The notes under the pieces were generated by a model. That model saw only the letters and a list, made by a program, of their open reading frames with translations, ran no database searches and was not told the DNA's origin. A stretch of 64,000 bases of DNA from CAZIKF01 sp964539825 (GTDB taxonomy: Bacteria; Muiribacteriota; UBA6191): the NCBI GenBank assembly GCA_964539825.1, contig CAZIKF010000011.1, positions 56,849 to 120,848 on the forward strand. Direction: 5' to 3'. Positions 8,679-17,567 of this stretch are shown here, piece after piece (the first letter of the stretch is position 1; the number at the start of each line of letters is the position of its first letter). The translations under genes and the position numbers were made by a program.

Positions 8679-9284
8679 TCAAACCCTCTCCCTTTTCAAG
8701 ACCTTCCATTCCTCAGTGGGGATGATTCGAATTGCCTGGGGCATGTGAATACAAGCCTGTTCACAAAGCCCGCAACCCACGCATTGATCCTCATGCACCG
8801 TAGGCTTTTCATACAAACCTATGGTCATGGCTTTGCCTGGTAGCGGGCATGCACGGTAGCAGGCGCCGCAAGTGCGGCCATGGTAGGAGTAGCACAAATC
8901 CTCGTTTAGTATGGCTACTCCCATTTCAACTGCTTGTCTTCCTTCCTCTGTGGGTTCCATTTTTTGAAGGGCTTCGGTTGGGCACACCTGCGTGCAGGCC
9001 ATACATAGGATGCAGCCCCTGGATCTGGCAATGATCCTGGGTGTGGCCAGGTTTTCCAATCCATTTTCCAGTCCACTTAGTTCAATGCACTGGTTAGGGC
9101 ATACATTGGCGCACTGTCCACAGCCGATGCAGAGATCCAGAAACTTCTTTTCAGGTAATGCTCCGGGTGGCCGTAGAAACCTCCTGGCGATCTTTCCAAG
9201 CCGGAGGCGATCCAATAACGGAAGCAATAGCGGTAGAAGAAATCCCCCTACCAGGGACATGAGAAACTGTCTTCGCCTGACCAT
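8679..9284 (-). CDS. napG: NapG-like ferredoxin with Tat signal
   Basis: A 201-residue periplasmic iron-sulfur protein. The N-terminus VRRRQFLMSLVGGFLLPLLL is a twin-arginine signal. Four cysteine groups follow: CIGCGQCANVCP, CILCMACTQVCP, CGACYRACP and CVGCGLCEQAC, as in NapG. First gene of the minus-strand operon napG-napH-HH protein-polyferredoxin-ferredoxin. No good Shine-Dalgarno sequence precedes the ATG, and only a degenerate sigma-54-like site is seen upstream. The neighbouring M16 peptidase is divergent. Confidence 0.9.
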   Translation of the reverse strand: MVRRRQFLMSLVGGFLLPLLLPLLDRLRLGKIARRFLRPPGALPEKKFLDLCIGCGQCANVCPNQCIELSGLENGLENLATPRIIARSRGCILCMACTQVCPTEALQKMEPTEEGRQAVEMGVAILNEDLCYSYHGRTCGACYRACPLPGKAMTIGLYEKPTVHEDQCVGCGLCEQACIHMPQAIRIIPTEEWKVLKRERV

Positions 9285-9310
9285 ACCAGGACGCTATCTT
9301 GAAATTATCA

Positions 9311-9339
9311 TGCCAAAACTCAGGATTGGGCGTTTGGCA
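9311..9339. promoter_or_regulatory. Inverted repeat upstream of napG operon
   Basis: Perfect 7-bp arms TGCCAAA (9311-9317) and TTTGGCA (9333-9339) with a 15-nt spacer, in the divergent region between napG and the M16 peptidase gene. It may be an operator or activator site. The left arm overlaps a TGGCATG half of a degenerate sigma-54-like sequence on the minus strand (9300-9315). Confidence 0.3.
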
Positions 9340-9490
9340 TAGCGCAATGAAGAGAGTTTTTCGTATTTTGAGCCCAGGTCCTTGTAATATATGACCAAAG
9401 GGATTTAGTTTGTCCGTATTTCCGGTCCAAGCAGGAATTCGGTAAAATTTGGAAATAAGATTTTTCCATTGATTCAATGGAGGAGTGATC

Positions 9491-12052
9491 GTGCGAACCC
9501 TATTTTTATCACTAATCTTGAGCCTGTTTTTTTCACCATCCATTCAATCCGTACAAGACCCGCCGCCAGGTTATTCCTTCCATGTTCTTGAAAACGGACT
9601 GGAGGTGCTTCTGCTTGAGAATCCAGCCTTACCCATGGTGGGGGTAAATGTACTCGTGAAAACGGGTTCCGTTCATGAGGATCTCTCGAGCAATGGAATC
9701 TCTCACATGCTAGAGCATCTTCTCTTTAACGGGACGGCGACTCGCAGTCAAAAGCAACTCTATGATGACGTGGATCGTATCGGAGGCTATAACAACGCCA
9801 ATACGGGGAACTCCTATACGAACTTTATGTTTGTGGTTCCCTCAAGACATATCAAAGAGGCTGTCGAAATTCAGTCAGATATGCTCTTTAATTCCACCCT
9901 GCCGGAAGATAAATTCAATAAGGAAAAGGGGATTGTTCTTGAAGAGATCAGTAAGTCTCTGGCAAATCCTCAGCAGTTTGTGGAACGAAATCTCAAGTCA
10001 ATCCTCTACCAGGGAAGTTCCATGAGATTACCCACCCTGGGCACTTCCGCGCGAGTACAGTCACTCACCCGTGATGATGTTATGAGTGTATATCGGGGAA
10101 CCTACGTGCCTAACAATATGTTTGTTAGCGTGATTGGGGGATTTAGAAGCAAGGATATGCTGGGGCTTATCAAGCGCCATTTCTCGGCGAAGGTCCCCTC
10201 TCCTGTACATAGGAGAACCTCTGGCGGCTCCCCTCAGAATTCCAAGACTTTGATCGCGCGCGCAGAAAGCAAGATCAGGGTTCGCAGCTATCCGGGCAGC
10301 AAATTCATCGCGCATCTGATCTACCCTATACCCCCGCTGAAGAGCCCGGTAGCCCTGGACCTTTTGAGTGAGGATCTTCAAATCGAGGTTCCCAAATTAA
10401 GGCAGCGTCTGGGTAAATCCAAGACGGGAGAGTTTGATTCACTTAACCTCAGCATCTGGGATGCCTCTCCTGGATTCTATCTTTTAGCTAGCCTGCGTTC
10501 CGATCAATCCATTTCAGATAAATCTATCAAAGTCCTGGGTAAGGAGTTGGAGTCCTTCAAATTCTCACTTTCATCGGATGAGACGGATGCTTTGATCCAA
10601 CAAAGAAGAACCTCCTTTTTCCGAAACCTGGAGAAACCTCATATGTTCGGCATTCTTAATGCAGGCCTTCTCGCAACAAAAGGTGCTGATGGACTTCTAA
10701 CCTCCCTTGAGCCAGAAGTATTTCGAAGGGGAGCAGCTGAGATCAATGGATTGGGTGTGTCCCCTGGATCCATACTAGTTTTGCATCGTCCCCAGCAGAA
10801 GGCTTCTAAGGTAGATTCACCCGAGGGGCTGACTACTGTCTTTGGTAAGAAGGAAGGGTTTCGACTGATCTCGAGGCGCAATCCAATGGGTTCTTTGTTG
10901 GCAGTTCATTTTCTCTTCGGGCATAAGGCACATTTTGAATCCTTGTACGGCAAGGACGCGGCCTGGATTCTCCATGATTGTCTGTCCCAGCGTATCAAAG
11001 AGCTTAAGAGCCAGGAGGAAGTTAGGAATTTTGGCTTTCTTTTCAAGTTCAATGATAATCCCTACATACCCATGGACAACATCTACTTAGACGAGGATTT
11101 TGGATATATTCGTGCGGAGTCTTTGCACAAGAACTGGGAGACTGCGCTCACCTGGCTCAGAGGGCAGTTAGATGGATTTGTACCTACCCTCGAAGAATAT
11201 GAAAGAGCTGTGGCAAATCATTCTCGAAGTGTGAAGCAGCATCTTGATAAGGAGCTTGCCTCAGAAGTGTTTTCGAAGACCTATAAGGAAATGACTTTTG
11301 AATTACCCCGCCTGGCGGCATCGCCGAAACTGAGCTTCAAGAATCTTTTGAGTTTCACCAAAGAATATTTTTCCTGGACGAATCTTATCCTTAGCGTGGT
11401 GTCTCCGGTAGAGCCAAAAAAAATTGCATCCCTTTTCAAATCTCACCTGGAAGCCTCAACACCCAAAATCACCCCGCCTCGTTTCATCAAAAAGATCAAA
11501 CTCCCTTCTGATGCAAGCCTGACTCAAAGGGAGGGAAAGGGAGGCCGGTCCTACCTATTTACAGGGTTTTCCGTGCCGATCCACAAGGATGAAAAACCAG
11601 CTCTCACTGCGCTTTCAATTCTTCTCTCAGAAAGAGTTTCTTTTGAGATTCGAGAGAAAATGGGAATGGCATATGGGATCTCGAGCGGGGTTCAGACCCT
11701 TGGGGAAAGGGCCCTGTTTTACCTGCGACTGGGTACACGCCCTGAAAATGTGGAAGCATTACGAGGAAAGTGGAGAGGTTTCTTTGAGCCTTCAGTGTTG
11801 GATGATCTCGATAATCTCGCCTTTGAGAAGGCCGTAAACAAATACCTGGGAAGAATGATGTTTAGAAGACTCTCCAGCATCAACCAGGCCTTTTATCTTA
11901 GCCGTTCGCTCTATATACATTCTGATCCACTTCATTCTCGAAGCTTTCTGGATAAAATGGCCGAATTAAAACTTTCTGACGTACAGAAGGTGGCTCAAAA
12001 ATATCTAAAGATTGAAAGACCCACGGAAGTAATTGTAAGAGCCAGGGACTGA
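9491..12052 (+). CDS. M16 family (pitrilysin-like) zinc peptidase, secreted
   Basis: An 853-residue two-lobed M16 metallopeptidase. The signal peptide RTLFLSLILSLFFSPSIQS is followed by the inverted zinc motif HMLEH (HxxEH) near residue 75 and the third ligand in VLEEISK about 75 residues later. The C-terminal lobe (about 650-853; SFEIREKMGMAYGISSG) is the non-catalytic M16 partner domain. Start choice: AGGAG (9481-9485) lies 5 nt before the GTG at 9491, whereas the GTG at 9485 overlaps it. It separates the two minus-strand nitrate-reduction operons and has no evident role in them. Confidence 0.92.
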   Translation: MRTLFLSLILSLFFSPSIQSVQDPPPGYSFHVLENGLEVLLLENPALPMVGVNVLVKTGSVHEDLSSNGISHMLEHLLFNGTATRSQKQLYDDVDRIGGYNNANTGNSYTNFMFVVPSRHIKEAVEIQSDMLFNSTLPEDKFNKEKGIVLEEISKSLANPQQFVERNLKSILYQGSSMRLPTLGTSARVQSLTRDDVMSVYRGTYVPNNMFVSVIGGFRSKDMLGLIKRHFSAKVPSPVHRRTSGGSPQNSKTLIARAESKIRVRSYPGSKFIAHLIYPIPPLKSPVALDLLSEDLQIEVPKLRQRLGKSKTGEFDSLNLSIWDASPGFYLLASLRSDQSISDKSIKVLGKELESFKFSLSSDETDALIQQRRTSFFRNLEKPHMFGILNAGLLATKGADGLLTSLEPEVFRRGAAEINGLGVSPGSILVLHRPQQKASKVDSPEGLTTVFGKKEGFRLISRRNPMGSLLAVHFLFGHKAHFESLYGKDAAWILHDCLSQRIKELKSQEEVRNFGFLFKFNDNPYIPMDNIYLDEDFGYIRAESLHKNWETALTWLRGQLDGFVPTLEEYERAVANHSRSVKQHLDKELASEVFSKTYKEMTFELPRLAASPKLSFKNLLSFTKEYFSWTNLILSVVSPVEPKKIASLFKSHLEASTPKITPPRFIKKIKLPSDASLTQREGKGGRSYLFTGFSVPIHKDEKPALTALSILLSERVSFEIREKMGMAYGISSGVQTLGERALFYLRLGTRPENVEALRGKWRGFFEPSVLDDLDNLAFEKAVNKYLGRMMFRRLSSINQAFYLSRSLYIHSDPLHSRSFLDKMAELKLSDVQKVAQKYLKIERPTEVIVRARD

Positions 12053-12061
12053 AGTTCTTTT

Positions 12062-12769
12062 TCAAGAGGACTTAAAATTGATTTCAGCTCTTCCGCAGTT
12101 TTGATTTGCCGGGACCGCTTCCATCATTCTCTTTGGATTCGGAAGGTTTAGCTCCCCCATGAACTTCACGAACTCTTCCTTAGTTTTACCCACAAACCTT
12201 GGATTGAAAGAGATTTCTTCTGCGATGGAACTAACCGTCATCCCTTTATAGTCATGTCCAGGATAGACCAGGGTGGCACCAGGTAACTTAAAGAGTTTCT
12301 CAATAACTGAGTCATACAGATTCTCAGCACAGCCATTTTGAAAATCGGTCCTTCCGCAACCGCGAATGAATAAGACATCTCCTGTCAGGATTCGATCATC
12401 GTTTATCAGGTAGGCCATATGGCTATCGGTATGCCCAGGCGTAGCGATAGCCCGCAATTTAACCTTGCCCAACTGGATTGTCTCACCATCGTGAATTTCC
12501 CGATCGACACAGCTGGCTCCTGACCCCTCAGGGTAGATGGATGCGCATTGGGAGTTCTCTCGGAGTTTTCCGATAGCGGTAATGTGATCCGCGTGAACAT
12601 GTGTATCCAGGGAATACTTCAAACTAAGTCCTAATTCCGTGAGAAGACTAAGATCCCTATTTAACTGCTCTAGAACAGGATCCACCAGAATTGCTTCTCG
12701 AGTGTCCTCATCCGCAATTAAGTAGGTATAGGTGGAGGAATCACTATCAAATAACTGTCTAAAGATCAT
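12062..12769 (-). CDS. ETHE1-like persulfide dioxygenase (MBL fold)
   Basis: A 235-residue metallo-beta-lactamase-fold enzyme. Metal motif THVHADH, then the distal ligands in TPGHTDSH, LTGDVLFIRGCGRTDFQ and YPGHDYKG. The GCGRTDFQ segment is characteristic of ETHE1/persulfide dioxygenases, which oxidise glutathione persulfide to sulfite; glyoxalase II is the main alternative and fits less well. It follows napA on the same strand, but a terminator-like hairpin and about 280 bp lie between, so it is probably a separate unit. It converges on the M16 gene with 9 bp between stops. Confidence 0.88.
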   Translation of the reverse strand: MIFRQLFDSDSSTYTYLIADEDTREAILVDPVLEQLNRDLSLLTELGLSLKYSLDTHVHADHITAIGKLRENSQCASIYPEGSGASCVDREIHDGETIQLGKVKLRAIATPGHTDSHMAYLINDDRILTGDVLFIRGCGRTDFQNGCAENLYDSVIEKLFKLPGATLVYPGHDYKGMTVSSIAEEISFNPRFVGKTKEEFVKFMGELNLPNPKRMMEAVPANQNCGRAEINFKSS

Positions 12770-12897
12770 GTTTGCCCCTCTGGGAAATTTGGTACTAAGC
12801 GCCGTTATGAGATCTCGGAGTCCATCGCGGTTTCCCGAGCATCCAATACTCCAAATAATAGCTTATATGGAAACCCATACAGTATACCCGTTATAGG

Positions 12898-12960
12898 TTC
12901 ATGACCAAAATAAGCTCATCACGGATGAGCAAAGGAATCCGGATAAACCCATGTGTGTGG
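12898..12960 (+). repeat. Short dispersed element, copy 1 (napA/MBL spacer)
   Basis: Shares with 63325-63426 the blocks ATGACCAAA, the hairpin GCTCATC-3 nt-GATGAGC followed by AAAGGAATC, and a second block around GGATAAACC. Read in one frame, both copies give DQxxLITDEQRN, and the length differences (27 and 3 nt) are multiples of three. Here the frame runs from after a stop at 12895 to a stop near 13009 with no ATG/SD start, so it looks like a gene fragment or a structured element. Of the 281 bp between napA and the MBL gene, only this element and the hairpin stand out. Confidence 0.45.
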
Positions 12961-13008
12961 ATATACAATTCATAGATCCAGGGTTCACTGAAAACCAGTG
13001 GAAACAAT

Positions 13009-13040
13009 AGAGCCGCATCCTTCGGGTGGGATACGGCTCT
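13009..13040 (-). terminator. Hairpin terminator downstream of napA
   Basis: Arms AGAGCCG-N-ATCC and GGAT-N-CGGCTCT (one internal mismatch) close an 8-nt loop 10 bp past the napA stop. On the minus strand it is followed by ATTGTTT, a weak T-tract. It ends the cytochrome-moaB-cytochrome-napA unit. Confidence 0.6.
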
Positions 13041-13050
13041 AAGGTGTGGT

Positions 13051-15675
13051 TCAGGCAATGGGCTCGACCCGACAGACGCACTTCTTGAAGTCCGCCTGAC
13101 CCGAAACGGGATCGAAGGCTCGATGTGTGGTTCCATTTGCGAGCCATTTGTTTTTCTTTGGATCCGCTGAATCTGCCACCGAGAGATTCCAGGGACTGAA
13201 AAGAAAGCCTTTGGGAACGGTGTTTCTAGCCGGCTTTACCACCGAGTCGAGTCCTACCGACGCGCGAGCTTCCATGGTTCCTCTCCTTGTGACAATCCGC
13301 ACCCATTGTCCGTCCTTTATGCCAAGCTCCGTGGCATCATCAGGATGCATTTCCACATACATCTCCGGGACTAGTTTTCGAGTGGTTCCGGAGCGGATGG
13401 TCTTGGAGGTGTGGAAGTGCTCATATACCACTCCTGTAGCCCACCAGAAGGGAAACTTATCACCAGGACAATCTCCCATCTTATTCCCCAGAAATTCCTT
13501 GTCAGGAAGCTCAGGAGTGAGGCCCATGTCCCTGGCTTTGATCAGCAAATCGTAGTGGTCAATGATGAAGTAATTGGGATCAACACCAAGTTTTTTGAGC
13601 TCATCGGTGACCTCTTTGTACTCGGAGTAATCCTGGTGGCACACATGGATATGGAGCTTCCCGTCCTTGTGACGAAACTCCGCATAGGGCTTGTCAGGCC
13701 AATAGGCTTCCTGCCCCATATAGCGGCGCTTGGTTCCACCTGCTTTGGCAATGGCCGCGGTAGGCGCTGGCCACTGAATACCGCGCAAATCACGGATTTG
13801 CTGGTAGGGAGATTTTCCAGTTTCCTTTTCGACTTCGAGTATTCCACTAAGATCTGAATCTGTGCCTTTTGAGGCTCTGAGGAGATCTCGAAAGATTTCC
13901 TCAGGGTCATAGAACCCATTAGCCTTGCGGTGGTAGGGGAAAATCTTATCTGCATCAAGACCCAGTTTCTCAGCAATGAGTTTTCCCTTATCAATCACCA
14001 TGTCCATGTCAGGTCTGGTGCCTTTGATTGGATTTGCGGTTCCATCAACAACATAAAGACGCCGCTCTGACTGCATATAGGTGCCTCCCCACCATTCTCC
14101 CCAGGTGGAGGCCGGAAGTATCACATCGGCATATAGATTATTTGGGGCATCCTTGTAGATTTCCTGAACCACGGTGAAGGTACGGGTGAGCGCTGGGCGA
14201 GCGAGGTGATAGGAGTCAGGTAAATCGATATGAGTGGCATAGATGAGAAACATGGCGTTCACCTCACCCTTGATTGCTCTTTCCATCATTCCGATCGCCA
14301 TTCCCGTGTTTTGAAAACCAGCCGTTTCCTCCAGTCTCGAGCGTGGGATTCTCCATTGGTCTGCGATCCAGTCCCGGTGCTTCTTGTCATTCATTCCCTT
14401 ATTGAATGGGAGTCTGCTGGTCAGTCCCCCGGTAAATCTCTCACCCATAGCATTGGGTTGCCCAGTCTGGGAATGAGGACCACATCCAGGGCGGCCGATA
14501 TTACCTGTCAAGGCCATGAGATTTACGAGGTTCATCGTGTTGTGCTGCCCGTGAAGATGCTGGTTATAGCCTATTCCCCAAAAGCTGAGCACTCCGCCTA
14601 CTCCCAGCTTGCGTCCCTTTATACTGGCTTCGGCCCAAATTTTGGCCATTTCATAAATTCTCTCAGGCTCAATCATGGTTCGATCGACCACGTCTTCAGG
14701 CCGATAGCCCTTTTTCACTTCCTTGATATATTTTTGCCAGCCTGTGGTGTGGTTTTTTAGTAAATCCCAGTCCACAGCTTCGGGGTGCCGGGTTAGGATT
14801 GCGTAGGCGATCGCATTGTGAATCGAGATATCACCATTGATAGTCTGGAAATGATGACTGTTATCAGGATTAATTTCTTCGAGAGCAATCACGGAGCCAG
14901 TTCGACGGGGATCCACTACGAGCGAGGGAATATTCTTGGTGGATTTGTGGTCAGCGACTCTCCAAAAAAGGATGGGGTGAGCACCGCGGGGATTATGACC
15001 CCAGAACGTAACCATGTCACACAGTTCAATATCGTCATAGCAGGTCGGAGGGGTATCAGAGCCCAGGGATTTGAAATAACCGGTCACCGCTGAGGTCATA
15101 CACATTCGCGCGTTGGCCTCGATAGTATTGGACTGAAGGACTCCCTTCATAAAGAGATTTTCCAGATACTGGCCTTCGATGCTTAGCTGTCCCGAGCCAT
15201 ACAAGCCTATGGAGTTCCCCCCGGTCTTTTTGTAAATCTCCACTGTCTTTTCAGCGACAAGTTCTTCAGCTTCATCCCAGCTTGCCTCTCGAAAGAGGTT
15301 CTTATCAAAACTTCCCTTTGTTTTGGATACATATCCCCTGGTGGGGTCGGACATATCCTTGCGAATCAGGGGTTTGGTGAGTCGATCCACATAGATTGCT
15401 TCCGCGGAAGTGAGACCCTTTATACACTGCAATCCTTTATTGGTTGGGTGATCCTTATCGGGGACAATGTTTGTGATCCTTCCATTCTGAGTTTTGATAA
15501 TGGTTCCGCAGCCCACTCCGCAGTAGGGACAGGCGGCCAGGATATCTGTGGGCGCGTCCTTCTTTTCCAGCTCATAATTATCACCTGCCGGAACACTCCA
15601 GCCAGTCTTGGTCACCGCACAGGTTGCCCCTGTAGCAGCCATTCCCTTCATAAATTTCCGTCGATCAAATTTCAT
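13051..15675 (-). CDS. napA: Periplasmic nitrate reductase catalytic subunit NapA-like
   Basis: An 874-residue molybdopterin oxidoreductase. The Tat signal KFDRRKFMKG is followed by [4Fe-4S] ligands CPYCGVGC (about 49-56) and C84 in GLQCIKG, whose Lys links cluster and molybdopterin in NapA. The Mo-ligand Cys is near 192 (ARMCMTSAV). GRPGCGPHSQTGQPNAMGER is the NapA-type pterin-binding segment. The ATG at 15675 has AGGAG 6 nt upstream; the in-frame ATG at 15681 abuts it. NapB, NapC and NapD are not in the window; a tetraheme cytochrome lies 32 bp upstream in the same unit. NapA is the best call, though a relative with a different oxyanion substrate cannot be excluded. Confidence 0.88.
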   Translation of the reverse strand: MKFDRRKFMKGMAATGATCAVTKTGWSVPAGDNYELEKKDAPTDILAACPYCGVGCGTIIKTQNGRITNIVPDKDHPTNKGLQCIKGLTSAEAIYVDRLTKPLIRKDMSDPTRGYVSKTKGSFDKNLFREASWDEAEELVAEKTVEIYKKTGGNSIGLYGSGQLSIEGQYLENLFMKGVLQSNTIEANARMCMTSAVTGYFKSLGSDTPPTCYDDIELCDMVTFWGHNPRGAHPILFWRVADHKSTKNIPSLVVDPRRTGSVIALEEINPDNSHHFQTINGDISIHNAIAYAILTRHPEAVDWDLLKNHTTGWQKYIKEVKKGYRPEDVVDRTMIEPERIYEMAKIWAEASIKGRKLGVGGVLSFWGIGYNQHLHGQHNTMNLVNLMALTGNIGRPGCGPHSQTGQPNAMGERFTGGLTSRLPFNKGMNDKKHRDWIADQWRIPRSRLEETAGFQNTGMAIGMMERAIKGEVNAMFLIYATHIDLPDSYHLARPALTRTFTVVQEIYKDAPNNLYADVILPASTWGEWWGGTYMQSERRLYVVDGTANPIKGTRPDMDMVIDKGKLIAEKLGLDADKIFPYHRKANGFYDPEEIFRDLLRASKGTDSDLSGILEVEKETGKSPYQQIRDLRGIQWPAPTAAIAKAGGTKRRYMGQEAYWPDKPYAEFRHKDGKLHIHVCHQDYSEYKEVTDELKKLGVDPNYFIIDHYDLLIKARDMGLTPELPDKEFLGNKMGDCPGDKFPFWWATGVVYEHFHTSKTIRSGTTRKLVPEMYVEMHPDDATELGIKDGQWVRIVTRRGTMEARASVGLDSVVKPARNTVPKGFLFSPWNLSVADSADPKKNKWLANGTTHRAFDPVSGQADFKKCVCRVEPIA

Positions 15676-15707
15676 ACACATCTCCTTACTAGCATTTCCG
15701 GTAGAAA

Positions 15708-16949
15708 TTATTGATTGAGGTTCCTCAGGTATACGATGATGTCGTTGACGTCCTGCCCTGATAGGTTGGCCACACCGCTCACTCCCATGAACGACCTCAT
15801 GGCGGTTCCCACTCTTCCCTGTTGGATTGTTTTAAAGATGTAATCGTCTGAAGCGCTATCCAGAAACCCTGCAAGCCCGATACCGGGACCAGAACCACCA
15901 GCGGTATAACCGATCCCATTGGTTCCGTGGCAGTACTGACAATAACGCTCGAAATTGAACTTCCCTGACTTGATATCGCCCTCTGCCTCATACCGGGGAT
16001 CCACGTTATAGTGGACTGGAACTTTCACCGGTATGTCGCGAAGATAGGAGATGATCGCGTTTATATCCCTTTCGGGAAGGTCAGGTCTTGGAGGCATACT
16101 AGTGCCAGGTCTTCCATTTTTGATGGTCTTTTTGATGAAATCATCTGAGGCGATGGCTAAGAAATCACGATTGCGAATGCTAGGCGCAAAGCCGACTTTT
16201 CCGACTCCGCCCGACTGGTGGCAAACCGCGCAATTGGCATCAAAAAGAATCTTACCGTGTTTGGAGACCTCTTTGTAATCTGCCGTTTGTACCAGCATTT
16301 CCCTGGGGCTCTTACTCCGGAGGTAAACGATAATGTCCTCAACTTGCTGATTGCTGAGATTGGCTACTCCCCTTTTTCCCATCATTGGTTTCATCGCGGT
16401 CCCAACTCTTCCCCGCTTGATTGTCTGGAATATATAGTCATCGCTTGCCTGGCTGAGAAATCCAGAGAGTCCGATTGCGGTCCCGGGAACACCAGCGTTG
16501 TAGCCTTCTCCGTTAGCACCATGGCAGCTGGAACAGAAATTCCTGAAAAGCCCCTTTCCGTGTATGGCGTTCCCTTTAGCTTTCCAATGTTGATCCAGAT
16601 CAATGGAAACAGAATTTTTCACCGGAAGGGATCTCAGGTACAAAATGATGCTGTCGGCGATCAATCCTTTGAAATCGGGTCTGGGGGTCATGGAAGTTCC
16701 CGGCCTACCCTCGATGATGGTGCGGCGGATAAATTCATCGGACGCGATGGCCAGAAAGTCCTGGTTTCGGATACTGGGGGCAAAACCGATTTTCCCATTG
16801 CCATCTTCCTGATGGCAGACAGCGCAGTGGGTTTTAAAAATAGCCTTTCCCAGGAGCTTCCAATCCTCTGTTCCAGGAGAAGAAAGGACTTGGCTCGTGG
16901 AAAGATAGAGAAATGCGAGCGTGATGCATATTTCCAGGCTCTTTTTCAT
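15708..16949 (-). CDS. Periplasmic tetraheme cytochrome c made by internal duplication
   Basis: A 413-residue secreted protein with a signal peptide (KKSLEICITLAFLYLSTSQVLS) and four CxxCH heme sites: CAVCH, CSSCH, CAVCH and CQYCH. Sites 1 and 3, and sites 2 and 4, are each exactly 198 residues apart, so the protein is a tandem copy of a two-domain unit. Each domain has a candidate Met ligand (GTSM or GTAM). It lies directly upstream of napA and probably takes the place of NapB. The ATG at 16949 has GGGAG 8 nt upstream; a GTG at 16958 is an alternative. Confidence 0.9.
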   Translation of the reverse strand: MKKSLEICITLAFLYLSTSQVLSSPGTEDWKLLGKAIFKTHCAVCHQEDGNGKIGFAPSIRNQDFLAIASDEFIRRTIIEGRPGTSMTPRPDFKGLIADSIILYLRSLPVKNSVSIDLDQHWKAKGNAIHGKGLFRNFCSSCHGANGEGYNAGVPGTAIGLSGFLSQASDDYIFQTIKRGRVGTAMKPMMGKRGVANLSNQQVEDIIVYLRSKSPREMLVQTADYKEVSKHGKILFDANCAVCHQSGGVGKVGFAPSIRNRDFLAIASDDFIKKTIKNGRPGTSMPPRPDLPERDINAIISYLRDIPVKVPVHYNVDPRYEAEGDIKSGKFNFERYCQYCHGTNGIGYTAGGSGPGIGLAGFLDSASDDYIFKTIQQGRVGTAMRSFMGVSGVANLSGQDVNDIIVYLRNLNQ

Positions 16950-16987
16950 GAAATTCACTCCCTTCCTTGCAGAACTCAGTCATCAGT

Positions 16988-17003
16988 AGCAAATTTGAAA
17001 CCA
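16988..17003 (-). promoter_or_regulatory. Possible weak sigma-54 promoter before cytochrome-napA pair
   Basis: Minus strand TGGTTTCAAATTTGCT has GG-N10-GC and a good -12 box (TTGCT), but the -24 box lacks CAC. The predicted start near 16977 gives a leader of about 28 nt. It could be an internal promoter of the operon. Confidence 0.3.
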
Positions 17004-17075
17004 AGTCTGTATAGGGAGATTAACAGGGACCTGAGCGGGTAGGTGGTAGGGGGAGACATTACCCCGGGTAGAGTT

Positions 17076-17567
17076 TCAGGAACACTGGTCTAGCATTTTT
17101 ACAATGTGAATGAGGAGGTCCTTGGCCGCATAATAAGTTTCCAAGGCTGCACGGGGGGTGCCGGGTAGATTGACTACCAGACAGTAGCCAATCAAACCGC
17201 ATTGATAGCGGCTAATCCACGCTTTTTCGGTACGTTCAGCACATTTTGCCCGCATAAGTTGAGGGATTCCAGGCAATAAGCGGTCACAGGCAGCAACAGT
17301 TGCTTCTGGAACGAAGTCCTCCGGTCCAATTCCGGTTCCTCCTACGGTTAGGATGAGAGACCTTTCTTTTGAGAGCTGAACCAACCTGGAGGAGAGATCC
17401 GGTATGCTTCCCTCGAACTCGGAGGCCCGCACAGAAATTTTCATAGACTCAAAGTCTGATTCAAGCCTGCTTGCCATTTCATTAGCGGCAACCGCAAGTT
17501 TTTCAGTATTCCTTGAGCCAACAGCAATCACTTCTACTTCAAAGGGTTTCGATAAACTCATCATCAC
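17076..17567 (-). CDS. MoaB/MogA-type molybdopterin adenylyltransferase
   Basis: A 163-residue MoCF-fold protein. Signature TVGGTGIGPEDFVPEAT followed by LPGIPQLMR, as in MoaB/MogA, which adenylylate molybdopterin before MoeA inserts Mo; LVVNLPGTPRAA is the second family motif. It overlaps the upstream cytochrome gene by 4 bp, so the two are co-translated, and it lies 117 bp before the napA-linked cytochrome. Cofactor synthesis is therefore in the same operon as the enzyme that uses it. MoaB and MogA cannot be told apart from sequence alone. Confidence 0.88.
   Translation of the reverse strand: MMMSLSKPFEVEVIAVGSRNTEKLAVAANEMASRLESDFESMKISVRASEFEGSIPDLSSRLVQLSKERSLILTVGGTGIGPEDFVPEATVAACDRLLPGIPQLMRAKCAERTEKAWISRYQCGLIGYCLVVNLPGTPRAALETYYAAKDLLIHIVKMLDQCS

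Noticed and set aside
9300..9315. A ninth sigma-54 promoter for the napG operon
   Set aside because: Spacing and the -24 box fit, but -12 reads TC instead of GC, which is close to invariant in this class; kept only as a finding.
12898..12960. A Mo-cofactor riboswitch or other known riboswitch near napA
   Set aside because: The sequence lies downstream of napA, lacks the expected conserved core of known classes that I can recall, and its second copy lies before an SLH gene.
13051..15681. Long antisense open frames across napA, cheA and other genes
   Set aside because: They mirror strongly conserved genes on the opposite strand, lack ribosome sites and show no domain signatures.
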